Assembly: GCF_000415985.1 (NCBI RefSeq)
Contig: NZ_KE356561.1
Span: forward strand, 1,249,362-1,313,361
Direction: 5' to 3'
DNA from: Haloquadratum walsbyi J07HQW2
GTDB lineage: Archaea; Halobacteriota; Halobacteria; Halobacteriales; Haloferacaceae
DNA: 64,000 nt
The notes under the pieces were generated by a model that was not told the DNA's origin, did not search any database, and saw nothing but the letters and a program-made list of their open reading frames with translations. Positions 10,566 to 18,804 of this stretch are shown piece after piece (the first letter of the stretch is position 1; every line of letters begins with the position of its first letter). The position numbers and the translations under genes are program-made.

Positions 10566-10703
10566 ATGGTGTCGATGGTTACACGTGACAGTAATCAATG
10601 GTACCAATGCGACGAGTGTGAGATGCTATTCGACGACGAGTCTGACGCCCAAACGCATGAAGAACACTGCAAAGGTGATGAGAAGCCATCATACTTACAG
10701 TAA
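10566..10703 (+). CDS. C2H2 zinc-finger microprotein
   Basis: A 45-residue protein built around one C2H2-like finger: CDECEMLFDDESDAQTHEEHC, with Cys-x2-Cys, a 12-residue spacer, then His-x3-His and a following Cys. Such small finger proteins are common in haloarchaea and some act as regulators, but no partner or target is visible here. The open frame extends upstream to 10494, but the added residues are basic and unlike haloarchaeal protein, so the ATG at 10566 or the one at 10575 is preferred. It stands alone 113 bases after the liv operon. Confidence 0.7.
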   Translation: MVSMVTRDSNQWYQCDECEMLFDDESDAQTHEEHCKGDEKPSYLQ

Positions 10704-11021
10704 TGATCAGCATGATATAATCCTGAAATTGCCTATCAAGGATCAGCATGTATCCGATTCACAAAGCAACGGATTTCTTCTTTATATTTGCACAGAGATG
10801 TACCTAGAGTGTCGTGGCACGTATAATATAGCTATGCTATTCCAGACCATTCAACGAGAAATATTGTTTCCGGGGAGTCTAAAATTAATGTAGATCCTAA
10901 AAGTAACTATTCAAAATAAGTCGATGAGACTCTAAGATTTCTAGATCAATCGATCGAACGTGGTCAGTACGAACAAGTTGTTCGAGTAGTATAGATTAGG
11001 GCTACCTACGCGATTAAATTA
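10704..11021. other. Intergenic region with no gene seen
   Basis: About 320 AT-rich bases between the zinc-finger microprotein and the minus-strand gene starting downstream. A loosely repeated word (gatcagcatg) occurs twice near 10705 and 10740. No RNA gene or credible small protein was found; the open frames there have non-haloarchaeal composition. Confidence 0.5.
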
Positions 11022-11459
11022 TCATTCAGCTGATTCCGATATGAACTCATATGATTGCTCGCTCCAGTCATCTTCAACAAAGGCGAACACACGACCGCGG
11101 GCGGTTTCAGGGTCAGCCTCGATTGTTGTTCGCATCCCGCCGGGACGGGATATAGTGACCCCAGGGAAAACTGTCTCAGACGAACCTTGCTCAAGAACAA
11201 CACGACCGACACCACTGGATTCAAGTACATCATCATGCGTTTTGAGATCATTAATATACATCAACACGCCTTCAGTTTCAGTTGGATCAGTGACGAGAAT
11301 ATGTGTCTGTTTACCGGGTGGCGTGGTGAGCGAATCTGTAACTGTCTGCGGGACGCCACGATATAGTATCTGTCGACCATCGATATACTCAACAGCAATT
11401 CCATGATCAAGTAATTCAATATCGATGGTTTCCGGAGCAATATCATTTCGTGCGCTCAT
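11022..11459 (-). CDS. Haloarchaeal conserved protein (DUF5796-like)
   Basis: A 145-residue soluble acidic protein that I recognise as a widespread haloarchaeal family of unknown function, probably DUF5796 (name from memory). Seen: no signal peptide, membrane segment or metal motif. The conserved-looking core includes GIAVEYIDGRQILYRGVP, HILVTDPTETEGVLMYIND and SSGVGRVVLEQG. The ATG at 11459 is well placed and the gene is divergent from the shikimate kinase gene, with about 150 bases between them. It could be a small beta-rich binding protein, but no function is assigned. Confidence 0.82.
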   Translation of the reverse strand: MSARNDIAPETIDIELLDHGIAVEYIDGRQILYRGVPQTVTDSLTTPPGKQTHILVTDPTETEGVLMYINDLKTHDDVLESSGVGRVVLEQGSSETVFPGVTISRPGGMRTTIEADPETARGRVFAFVEDDWSEQSYEFISESAE

Positions 11460-11610
11460 TAATTTAATATGAACATGGATTACTCAAAAGAACGGTGGTG
11501 CGTGCTCTGAGTCGCGTCCACAAGGTCAAGCACCAGATCGATAGATACGATTTAGTTTGATAACAGGGATGGACCGCTACACCTTTGTGTTCGCTCAAGG
11601 CCATAGTGAT

Positions 11611-12516
11611 ATGCACGGTCGTGGGGTCGCACTCGGAGCAGGAACAATTTTAAATGCCCTTGCGACAGGTGTCGGCTCAGCGTTTGCTCTTGACATCGAA
11701 ACGACAGCAACAATCGATGTTACTACCGAAAATACACGTGACAGTACTGTTGTTTGTGGGAAGATTACAGGATCTGAGAACGGTGATACACAATTAATCG
11801 AGCGATGTGTCGAGTTGGCAATTGAAGCATATGGATCATCAGATACAGTGTATAACGCTGATATACAGACTAACAGTAATATTCCGATGGCAGCTGGGTT
11901 GAAGAGTTCAAGTGCTGCTGCGAATGCAACGATACTTGCAACAGCAGATGCCTTCGGTATCACTCCAGATCTAGTTTCAGCCTGTCGACTTGGCGTTCGC
12001 GCGGCGCGTGATGTTGGTGTGACAATTACAGGTGCGTTCGATGATGCATCCGCGTCAATGTTAGGCGGAGTCACCGTTACGAATAATAACGAAGATACTA
12101 TTCTCGCGCATGATGCTGTTGAATGGGATGTAGTTGTGTGGACACCGCCTGAGCGTGCTTATACTGCCGATGCAGACGTTGAGCAGTGTGCGAATATCGC
12201 ATCGATGGCTGAATTAGTCGCAGATCTGGCACTTGATAACCGATACACGGAGGCGATGACACTCAATGGGTTGGCATTTTCAGCCGCACTTGGGTTTGAC
12301 CCAACTCCAGCAGTTGAGGCAATGCCGTATGTGGGCGGTGTCTCTCTTTCTGGTACTGGACCAAGTGTTGTTGCCGTTGCTGACCGTAATAGTGAGACCG
12401 ATGAAATAGACTTAGAAGCTGTGACACGTCACTGGCGGAATCGTGGCGGGACTGTCTGGGAGACGACAACTCGGCCGATACGAAGGGGATCATCGGTGCG
12501 TTCTGATGAAATATAG
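11611..12516 (+). CDS. aroK: Archaeal GHMP-type shikimate kinase
   Basis: Phosphorylates shikimate with ATP in the aromatic amino-acid (chorismate) pathway. It belongs to the GHMP kinase superfamily, which replaces the unrelated bacterial AroK in archaea. Seen: N-terminal GVALGAGTILNALATG, the GHMP ATP-binding motif PMAAGLKSSSAAANA (about residues 93-107 of this start), and C-terminal VGGVSLSGTGPSVVAVAD, the third GHMP motif. The frame is open back to a TTG at 11557, but the ATG at 11611 gives an N-terminus (MHGRGVA) matching other haloarchaeal AroK proteins as I remember them, and 301 residues is the usual length. The next gene is chorismate mutase, so two steps of the same pathway lie together. 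Confidence 0.92.
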   Translation: MHGRGVALGAGTILNALATGVGSAFALDIETTATIDVTTENTRDSTVVCGKITGSENGDTQLIERCVELAIEAYGSSDTVYNADIQTNSNIPMAAGLKSSSAAANATILATADAFGITPDLVSACRLGVRAARDVGVTITGAFDDASASMLGGVTVTNNNEDTILAHDAVEWDVVVWTPPERAYTADADVEQCANIASMAELVADLALDNRYTEAMTLNGLAFSAALGFDPTPAVEAMPYVGGVSLSGTGPSVVAVADRNSETDEIDLEAVTRHWRNRGGTVWETTTRPIRRGSSVRSDEI

Positions 12517-12577
12517 AGCCCAGTAGAATATAATAGACTCCAGTAAAATTTATTACAAAGATGATGTCGAAAATGAT

Positions 12578-12970
12578 GTGGCAAGGAATTACAGTATGAC
12601 ACCAGACACAGATGCGAACACGAACACGAACACAGACGCGGACACAGACACAGCAGTGAATGCTGAGTCAAAGATGGATGGAGGTATAGTAACAACAGAG
12701 TCGGATTCACTTGAATCACTTCGTAAGGAGATCAAATCAATTGATCGTGAGCTCGTTGAGTTGATTGCACGCCGTACATATGTAGCTGATTCAATTGCGC
12801 AAGTCAAAGCTGAGCAAGGGCTTCCGACGACCGATGAGGGACAGGAAGCGCGTGTCATGGAGCGGGCTGGAGCGAACGCAGAGAATTTTGATGTTGATGC
12901 AAATTTGGTTAAGGCTGTATTTCGCCTGTTGATTGAGCTGAACAAGGTCGAGCAAAGACAAACCCGATAA
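12578..12970 (+). CDS. aroQ: Chorismate mutase, AroQ class
   Basis: Converts chorismate to prephenate for Phe and Tyr synthesis. Seen: the C-terminal 85 residues form an all-helical AroQ domain with LRKEIKSIDRELVELIARR (first helix with catalytic Arg), VKAEQGLP and a final helix VFRLLIELNKVEQRQ. The N-terminal about 45 residues are a low-complexity Asn/Thr/Asp run (NTNTDADTDT type) not needed for catalysis. Possible starts are the GTG at 12578 or the ATG at 12596. It lies 61 bases after aroK on the same strand, probably one transcript. Confident as to function; the start is uncertain. Confidence 0.93.
   Translation: MARNYSMTPDTDANTNTNTDADTDTAVNAESKMDGGIVTTESDSLESLRKEIKSIDRELVELIARRTYVADSIAQVKAEQGLPTTDEGQEARVMERAGANAENFDVDANLVKAVFRLLIELNKVEQRQTR
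12605..12656 (+). repeat. Imperfect hexamer repeat inside aroQ
   Basis: A run of near-identical six-base units of the form (a/g)acac(g/a) encodes the alternating Thr-Asn/Asp stretch at the N-terminus of chorismate mutase. Such tracts can expand or contract in multiples of six without breaking the frame. Confidence 0.6.
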
Positions 12971-13188
12971 CTCGAAAAACGGCGTGAGTGCCACGAAGCT
13001 CGTAAGGATACGGCCAGCTATCGGAGTATCATTTGACAGTGCAAGGATACCATCGAATATCTTCATATGAAACCATGCAACCGATAGATGCAGTCTAGAC
13101 ATCTAGTCGTACAGGTCAAGCAAGAGTCAGTCAGTAATGACCGGTCATCGCGATTGTTATACTCGTTGAGATTGACAACGGAACAGTA

Positions 13189-13259
13189 TGGGACCGCTGA
13201 GAATCGAACTCAGGTCCTACCGACCCCATCGGCAGAGGATACCACTACCCCACGGTCCC
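13189..13259 (-). tRNA. tRNA-Pro (GGG)
   Basis: Reading the minus strand, a 71-base cloverleaf folds: acceptor GGGACCG pairs with CGGTCCC, followed by discriminator A; D-loop with the conserved A14 and G18G19; anticodon stem TGCCG/CGGTA with loop ATGGGGT giving anticodon GGG after U33; T arm with GTTCGATTC. The GGG anticodon decodes Pro codons CCC and CCU. No intron, and CCA is not encoded. It sits between aroQ and the end of cbf5. A TATA-like AT-rich stretch lies just upstream at about 13270-13282. Confidence 0.93.
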
Positions 13260-13269
13260 GAATACGATC

Positions 13270-13282
13270 AAATTTAATGACT
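13270..13282 (-). promoter_or_regulatory. Likely promoter of tRNA-Pro
   Basis: On the minus strand the sequence CATTAAATTTG lies roughly 15-25 bases before the mature tRNA 5' end, compatible with an archaeal TATA element and a short 5' leader. The evidence is only position and composition. Confidence 0.4.
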
Positions 13283-13324
13283 CTGTTGAATTTAATTCCT
13301 TCGTCTCAATTGAGTGATGCGTGC

Positions 13325-14347
13325 TTAGACAAGCACTCGCTCTAAAGACACAACTTCACCACTTTCTGCGTCTAATGCACCACTGACACGACCAAGACAA
13401 ACAGCGGTCTTATCTGGCGTGTGACAGCTGACAAGGGCATTATCGGCAATGTCATCTGCAGCTCCTCTGGCGGTGTCAAACTCGATCACACCTGGCGCAT
13501 ACACTGGTGCCCCCATCGCCACTTCCGTGGCTGCAGAGGGCGCGATTGTGACCGTCGGAAGATGTTGGAGTGCCCGCTCTGCAGGAGTAATGACTTTTTC
13601 GAGGTGATCTGTTGGTGGGACCGAACTAGTATCTATATCTGCAGCAGCAATATCCTCGAGTAGCGAATACGCAGCAGCCGAATCATCGTGATTTGTGGTC
13701 GTATGCTGCTCATTAGAACCTAATGTCTCTTCAATTGTGAATACAACTGCATCCGTCAGGTCAGCAGCTGAGATCAAGTCTATATCGGAAAATGGTGTTG
13801 TTCCTGCACGCCGGAGATCACCCATATGTGCACCTGTCCCAGCTGCAAGTCCAAGATCGTGACATAGCTTTCGAATATACGTACCGCTTTCACAGTGAAT
13901 GCGGAGGAGCGCTTGTTGAGTATCTGAATCAAGCTCAAGAATTTCGAGTGTCTCGATCGTTCGCGTTCGCAGACGACGTGAAACAGCGCTTTTGCGTGGC
14001 GGCTTTTGATAGATTGCTCCCTCAAATGTTTCAATAATCGTCGAAAAGTCATTTGGTGGGGGTGCATGAAACTCTAACACTGTGATATACTCTTTAATTC
14101 CCTCGAGGAACACCGGCGCGAGGCGTGTCGCCTCACCAAGGAGAATTGGAAGACAACCGGTCACCTTCGGGTCAAGTGTTCCAGCATGTGCAGCGCGTTC
14201 AACACCAATAAGATCGCGAACCCACGCTGAGACTTGATGAGCTGATGGTCCTACAGGTTTATCGAAATTTATGACCCCAAAGTTACAGGTGCTTTTGAGC
14301 GATCTATTATCCGGGGATTCATGGAGTCGTGTTGGCGTTGATGTCAT
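13325..14347 (-). CDS. cbf5: tRNA/rRNA pseudouridine synthase Cbf5 (TruB family)
   Basis: Catalytic subunit of the H/ACA ribonucleoprotein, isomerising uridine to pseudouridine in rRNA and also tRNA U55. Seen: FGVINFDKPVGPSAHQV motif, catalytic Asp in HAGTLDPKVTG (near residues 56-66), RIHCESGTYIRKLCHDLG, and a C-terminal PUA domain starting near residue 250 (TVTIAPSAATEVAMGAPVYA). Between the catalytic and PUA domains is an acidic, low-complexity insertion of about 40 residues (near 210-250) not expected in thermophile Cbf5. It is the last gene of the adk-EMC3-cmk-cbf5 set, 13 bases after cmk. Confidence 0.95.
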   Translation of the reverse strand: MTSTPTRLHESPDNRSLKSTCNFGVINFDKPVGPSAHQVSAWVRDLIGVERAAHAGTLDPKVTGCLPILLGEATRLAPVFLEGIKEYITVLEFHAPPPNDFSTIIETFEGAIYQKPPRKSAVSRRLRTRTIETLEILELDSDTQQALLRIHCESGTYIRKLCHDLGLAAGTGAHMGDLRRAGTTPFSDIDLISAADLTDAVVFTIEETLGSNEQHTTTNHDDSAAAYSLLEDIAAADIDTSSVPPTDHLEKVITPAERALQHLPTVTIAPSAATEVAMGAPVYAPGVIEFDTARGAADDIADNALVSCHTPDKTAVCLGRVSGALDAESGEVVSLERVLV

Positions 14348-14360
14348 CTATCGCTTGCAG

Positions 14361-14939
14361 TCAAAAATCATACATAATATCTTCGATTGGGAATCGACCT
14401 TCATCTGCGGCAGGTTCATATGCTGCAATCGCAGCCTCGAGAATATCGGGAACTTCAGTTTTTGGCCATCGCGCGGTATTAATCCGCATATCATAGATCG
14501 AGTGATCGTGAATATCGATATCATAATAATTCTGATACCGAAGGGCTTCACTTTCCTCTCGGGTGCGTGTTTCTTCGCGTGCTGTCGAGATTGATTTATC
14601 CTCGCGATCAGCAATACGACCAGCGCGAACATTGAGTGGTGCATCTAGCCAAACTCGAATATCTGCGGCATCACCGGCAAGCCAGCCAGCAAGTCGGGAT
14701 TCTAAAAGAACGTCATCGCGCTCTAGTGCAATCGCCCGCAGTCGCTGGTCAAGGTCACGGTCGATTTGATCATCATCTTCTGCTTGTTGATTCAATTCAA
14801 CGGCGGTTAGCCCACGCTCAGCGGCAAGTTCACGAAAAATATCACCACCACTAACATGTTCAAGTCCGAATGTAGCCGCAAGCGCATCTGCCGTTGTACT
14901 CTTACCTGCACCAGGCGGACCAGAAACGGTCAACAACAT
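14361..14939 (-). CDS. cmk: Cytidylate kinase
   Basis: Phosphorylates CMP/dCMP to the diphosphate using ATP in pyrimidine nucleotide metabolism. Seen: P-loop GPPGAGKSTTADALA near residues 7-21, substrate region HVSGGDIFRELAAERG, and an Arg-rich lid ADREDKSISTAREETRTREESEALR. Length 192 is normal for the archaeal form. It lies between the EMC3-type gene and cbf5, an arrangement I recall as conserved in haloarchaea (secY-adk-EMC3-cmk-cbf5). The ATG at 14939 is the only sensible start. Confidence 0.94.
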   Translation of the reverse strand: MLLTVSGPPGAGKSTTADALAATFGLEHVSGGDIFRELAAERGLTAVELNQQAEDDDQIDRDLDQRLRAIALERDDVLLESRLAGWLAGDAADIRVWLDAPLNVRAGRIADREDKSISTAREETRTREESEALRYQNYYDIDIHDHSIYDMRINTARWPKTEVPDILEAAIAAYEPAADEGRFPIEDIMYDF

Positions 14940-14997
14940 ACTATTGTTCGGTTGACCTGGGTAAAAGGGGTTGTCTTTGCGTGTAGTACCGTCCTAG

Positions 14998-15921
14998 CTA
15001 GCTAGCCGATGGTGAAATATCAATATTCAGACTTTTACGGATGATTTGAGTGAAGCCCATTGAGCACAGGAAGTACCAGACAATCCATGCCTGGATCGGA
15101 CCAAGCACTGAATCAGTCCATGCAACTTCACCGACCAGCGGGAGGACAAGTGTACCAAGCACACCATGTGCTTCTGCGTTTGCACCGACACCAATTGACC
15201 AGTACATCCACAGGAAGACAGGGATAGTTAGGAACATAATCCAGACCATCGGGCGGAACTGTTCTTTAAACATCCCAAGTTGATCGCCCATTGCGTCCAT
15301 CTGTTCATCTTGAATTGCATCAAGCGCGTCATCGTCTCCCTCTTCTTTGGCTTCCTTTCGTCGCTCTTGGATCTCTTTCATGCGCGATTGATACGCAGAC
15401 ATCTTTTCCATATCCATAAGATTCGCTTGGAGCAATGTTGAGTAAAGCCCTGTTGCAAGTGCGAGGATCATAACAACCGCATAGAATGGAAGAAGATCCT
15501 GTAGAGGACCAAGCGGTATATCCATTACATTTCCAATCAGATCACGAAGAGGTTTCCATGAATACCCAACGAATAATCCGATCGTGAGAACTCCGGCACC
15601 CTTGTCATACGTTGACCACGAGGACTCATCATCATCAACCTCAGTCTCAAGTGCAACATTCGAGTCAGTATCGGTGTTTGAATCATCTGTTTCAAGTCCT
15701 GACTCTATTGCTGTTCGGTCAGCGAGTTGGAATCCTTCTTCACCCTCGACAAGTACGCCAGTTTCAATAAGCCGACCCCATCGTCCTGATGAAAGTTCAT
15801 CCTTGACATCAATCCACTTGATATCACTATCATCAGCTCGGTCAAGAACAATCTCAACCGCCGCACGCATCCCATCATCACCAGCGATGAGATCACGCAC
15901 TTTCGATTCGGTTCGTGGCAT
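14998..15921 (-). CDS. DUF106/EMC3-type membrane protein (YidC/Oxa1 superfamily)
   Basis: Archaeal member of the EMC3/TMCO1/YidC group, thought to help insert membrane proteins. Seen: a soluble acidic N-terminal third (residues 1-110) with a helical winged-helix-like start, a first membrane segment near 110-130, another near 150-170, a charged cytosolic coiled region rich in Glu/Arg/Lys (MKEIQERRKEAKEEGDDDAL, near 185-205), then two or three further membrane segments. That coiled loop between membrane helices is the hallmark of the family. It lies between adk and cmk in the spc-distal operon near where secY normally sits, which fits a role next to Sec. Confidence 0.9.
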   Translation of the reverse strand: MPRTESKVRDLIAGDDGMRAAVEIVLDRADDSDIKWIDVKDELSSGRWGRLIETGVLVEGEEGFQLADRTAIESGLETDDSNTDTDSNVALETEVDDDESSWSTYDKGAGVLTIGLFVGYSWKPLRDLIGNVMDIPLGPLQDLLPFYAVVMILALATGLYSTLLQANLMDMEKMSAYQSRMKEIQERRKEAKEEGDDDALDAIQDEQMDAMGDQLGMFKEQFRPMVWIMFLTIPVFLWMYWSIGVGANAEAHGVLGTLVLPLVGEVAWTDSVLGPIQAWIVWYFLCSMGFTQIIRKSLNIDISPSAS

Positions 15922-15978
15922 TAATGCAGCATAATGAGTCGGTAGTAATGAAGCTTGTAGTCTTCGCTCCGATATTTT

Positions 15979-16620
15979 CTACGAGCTACCGATCACGTCG
16001 ACAATCGAGTCAAAAACATCATCTGGTGTCGTTTCACCGTCAACAGTGACTAGTGTCCCTTCTTGTCGGTAATGTTCGACTACTGGTTCTGTATTCTCAT
16101 GATACACACGGAGTCGGTCACGAACTGTTTCTTCAGTATCATCATCACGCTGTGTGAGCGTTCCACCACATTCACCACAAACACCCTCCTCCGCGGGTGG
16201 TTCAAACTCAACATGGTAGCTTGTTCCGCACTCAGAACACACGCGTCGTCCGGTAAGACGGTCAACAAGTTCTTGTTCATCAACTGATAATAATATCGCA
16301 ACATCAAGTTCGGTGATTGATGAGAGCACCTCAGCCTGCTCGATATTTCGAGGATACCCATCAAGGACATAGCCACCGGCAGTTGAGAGGGCTTCTTCAA
16401 CGATTTTATTTACGACTGCATCAGGCACTAGCTCGCCCGCATCCATGTAAGCACCTGGAGTGTCATACTCAGTATCCATCTCAGAAATGTCCATCTGCTT
16501 ATTTGATCTTAATGCGTCACCGGTAGTGACATGTTCGAGACCAAATTCTTCAGCAAGACGTTTTGATTGTGTTCCCTTTCCGGCACCTGGGGGACCGAGA
16601 AGCAAAACATGTTCCTCCAT
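15979..16620 (-). CDS. adk: Adenylate kinase
   Basis: Interconverts ATP+AMP and 2 ADP. Seen: P-loop [18 protein letters not shown] at the N-terminus, AMP-binding [13 protein letters not shown], and a LID domain with four zinc-ligand Cys (CSECG and CGECG) followed by [17 protein letters not shown]. The frame is open to 16695, but the ATG at 16620 starts right before the P-loop strand ([12 protein letters not shown]) as in all adenylate kinases, and a TATA-like GTTATACG lies about 26 bases upstream of it. It is the first gene of the set with EMC3, cmk and cbf5 in this window; secY is not upstream here. Confidence 0.95.
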   Translation of the reverse strand: MEEHVLLLGPPGAGKGTQSKRLAEEFGLEHVTTGDALRSNKQMDISEMDTEYDTPGAYMDAGELVPDAVVNKIVEEALSTAGGYVLDGYPRNIEQAEVLSSITELDVAILLSVDEQELVDRLTGRRVCSECGTSYHVEFEPPAEEGVCGECGGTLTQRDDDTEETVRDRLRVYHENTEPVVEHYRQEGTLVTVDGETTPDDVFDSIVDVIGSS

Positions 16621-16797
16621 ACCGGATGTCTGTCTCTCCCCGTATAACATTGAAGATATATCGCTGGCGTGTGAATGTGCATATACAGAAATCATTGCTG
16701 AGTAAACTATCTGATATTTAAGCTAATAATCACAATACAAATTATATATCAGGTAGAGTGATTACATTCATACCAGGTAATTCCATAGCGAAATTAT

Positions 16798-17208
16798 ATG
16801 ACTAGATTTGATGCAAGGACACCCCAGGAGCGCAGGACGCTCTTTGCTGAGGCGATTACAGCACATCGTGAGCGAGCAAGCGCATTTAGCACCTTCGAGG
16901 CTGACTCTAACCCTAACACAGACCCGGAAAGTGAAAACGAAGAGGTGCCGAGACCATGGGTACAATTTTCTGAAAACATGTTTAACATTGACGTGACAGA
17001 GTCTGAACTTGAGCGGGTTCATACACTTGTAGGTGAGTTTCCTGAATTTCGAGTTGATCAACTAGAGTCGCCTGAGGATGCTGAAGCTACAAATGTACGG
17101 ATTACCGCTCGCTCCGATGCAAATCGTCTTGCAGCGTTTGCTGATCGAGTCTTTACTGAAGTGTATGACTGCCCGGATGAATATCAGGTATGGGCGACCG
17201 CAGTGTGA
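16798..17208 (+). CDS. Haloarchaeal hypothetical protein
   Basis: A 136-residue acidic protein of a type conserved in haloarchaea but unknown to me by name. Seen: a helical basic-acidic N-terminus (about 1-35), an acidic Asn/Pro/Glu linker (36-52), then a compact alpha/beta part ending TARSDANRLAAFADRVFTEV. No signal, membrane or metal motif. The ATG at 16798 is supported by the AT-rich upstream region. Its stop is only 102 bases before the preferred start of the hydrolase gene, which has its own TATA box, so the two are probably transcribed separately. Confidence 0.75.
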   Translation: MTRFDARTPQERRTLFAEAITAHRERASAFSTFEADSNPNTDPESENEEVPRPWVQFSENMFNIDVTESELERVHTLVGEFPEFRVDQLESPEDAEATNVRITARSDANRLAAFADRVFTEVYDCPDEYQVWATAV

Positions 17209-17281
17209 TTGAGTATATCGACTGCTCCGTCGTCGGATCTAATCTCTGACCTCAGACAGTATCGTTATTACCCCAACGGTA

Positions 17282-17291
17282 TATTTTTAAT
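17282..17291 (+). promoter_or_regulatory. TATA box before the alpha/beta hydrolase
   Basis: TATTTTTAAT centred about 25 bases before the ATG at 17311. This is what decides the start: the frame is open to 17209, but translation from there would cross the promoter, whereas ATG 17311 gives a leaderless message. Confidence 0.6.
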
Positions 17292-17310
17292 AACGACTCC
17301 TCATAAAAGT

Positions 17311-18255
17311 ATGCAGGTAAATGCGCAGATTGACGTCGGGATTGGACCTGAGGATGTTGGATTGAGCAGCGATGATGTTCAGATTAAATCAGAATTACTT
17401 GATGTAGGGGATGTAACCCTGCACTGTGTCATTGCTGGACCACCGGATGGCGATGTGGTCTTGCTTTTACATGGTTTTCCTGAATTCTGGTATGGATGGC
17501 ATGAGTATATTCTTCCACTGGCAACTGCAGGCTATCGCGTCGTCGTTCCTGATCAGCGTGGCTATCATCGTAGTGAGCGTCCTGATGCAATCTCGGCATA
17601 TCATTTAGATGCGTTGGCGACAGATGTCTGTGGAATACTAAACACAACAGACGCAGAAAAAGCACATATTGTCGGACATGATTGGGGTGCATTTGTTGCA
17701 TGGTGGGTAGCGCTTCATTATCCAGCGCGTCTTCAGACACTCTCAGTGATTAATGTTCCACATCCGATGGCATTTAAACAGAATATTCGGCGAAACCCAA
17801 AGCAGGTGCTGCGAAGTTGGTATATTGGATTTTTCCAACTTCCTCGGATACCTGAAGCACTCGCACGGGTTGGTAATTGGCGGAGTGTCACGACAATGAT
17901 GCAACGGTCAAGTCGTGATGGAACATTTGATGCAGCTGATTTTGAGCGATATCGAGCTGCATGGACAGTTAATGGGGCATATGAGGCAATGATTAATTGG
18001 TATCGGGCGATTGTTCGAGAAAATCCACAACCAGTGCAAACACAGGTGAACACACCAACATTATTATTATGGGGTGCACAAGACACGTTCCTCACTCGCT
18101 CACTGGCTGATGACAGCGCGCAATACTGCACGAACGCCGAGGTTGTGATGTTTGAACAGGCGACACATTGGATCACACATGAAGAACGGACTCAAGTTCA
18201 AAACCAACTGCTAGATCATTTCGCCGCTCATGAAGTCACGACGGAGAGTAATTGA
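17311..18255 (+). CDS. Alpha/beta hydrolase, epoxide-hydrolase-like
   Basis: Soluble hydrolase of the epoxide hydrolase/haloalkane dehalogenase branch. Seen: oxyanion-hole motif HGFPEFW (residues 54-60), nucleophile elbow GHDWGA with Asp124 as nucleophile, DQRGYHRSERP, a cap domain (about 145-225), and the catalytic His in ATHWITHE near the C-terminus. An Asp nucleophile with a Trp beside it points to epoxide hydrolase or dehalogenase rather than an esterase. The natural substrate is unknown. It stands alone; downstream is a gene-poor 550-base gap. Confidence 0.88.
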   Translation: MQVNAQIDVGIGPEDVGLSSDDVQIKSELLDVGDVTLHCVIAGPPDGDVVLLLHGFPEFWYGWHEYILPLATAGYRVVVPDQRGYHRSERPDAISAYHLDALATDVCGILNTTDAEKAHIVGHDWGAFVAWWVALHYPARLQTLSVINVPHPMAFKQNIRRNPKQVLRSWYIGFFQLPRIPEALARVGNWRSVTTMMQRSSRDGTFDAADFERYRAAWTVNGAYEAMINWYRAIVRENPQPVQTQVNTPTLLLWGAQDTFLTRSLADDSAQYCTNAEVVMFEQATHWITHEERTQVQNQLLDHFAAHEVTTESN

Positions 18256-18804
18256 CACCTTTCTCCGCCTGAAGCGCGAGTATTCTCCTTACTTTGTATG
18301 ATAGTGTGAGTCGAGTTTCTTGGGATCGATTGATTCAATCGCTCGTGTCTCTAAATATTTCAGCGAGAGTTCCACGGGTCACCCGACCCGTGGTCGTTTA
18401 CGAGTTGGTGTGGCAAACGCAGAGATGATACTTTTTTATGTGGATTTTATCGCTAATACTCTGTAGATTGATCTCTCGAGAATCGCTATTGGCATTCAAA
18501 ACGCCCGGGTCAATCTTGATATGTTCAATTCACATGTTACGGAACATATCGTAGATAACGGACTCATCACTGTGACCACAACGGCAATCACGTGACTGCC
18601 ACATTCGTTACATCAGCTATTATCACAGGCGAACAAAAGATCTCGACCTCCAGAGCCCTTATCAAAATCAAAACCAGACCGAGCGTTTCAGAGCTAATTT
18701 CCCAACGATTCGGCAGCTGATCGCAATGGAGGATTCATACTAAATCGCAGATTGAGAAGATAACCGCGTGGTTTCAGATATGGATAAAATACTCTATAGG
18801 ACAA
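18256..18804. other. Gene-poor region with possible decayed element
   Basis: About 550 bases without an intact gene. It holds a strong hairpin at 18372-18393, and on the minus strand at about 18560-18600 short Cys-rich stretches (for example CNECG) that could be a wrecked zinc ribbon, with stops in every frame. It might be an old IS200/IS605-type or MITE fragment, but no transposase could be reconstructed. Confidence 0.35.
18372..18393. repeat. Perfect 8-bp hairpin
   Basis: CCACGGGT and ACCCGTGG form a perfect eight-base stem around a six-base loop, much more GC-rich than its surroundings. It could be the subterminal hairpin of an IS200/IS605-like element or a terminator-type structure after the hydrolase gene. 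Confidence 0.5.

Noticed and set aside
10543..10893. A 116-residue open frame overlapping the zinc-finger microprotein
   Set aside because: Basic and Cys/Ile-rich, unlike haloarchaeal protein, and the overlapping C2H2 frame is much more convincing.
17209..17310. Upstream TTG start for the alpha/beta hydrolase
   Set aside because: It would put the TATA box inside the coding region; the ATG at 17311 matches leaderless spacing.
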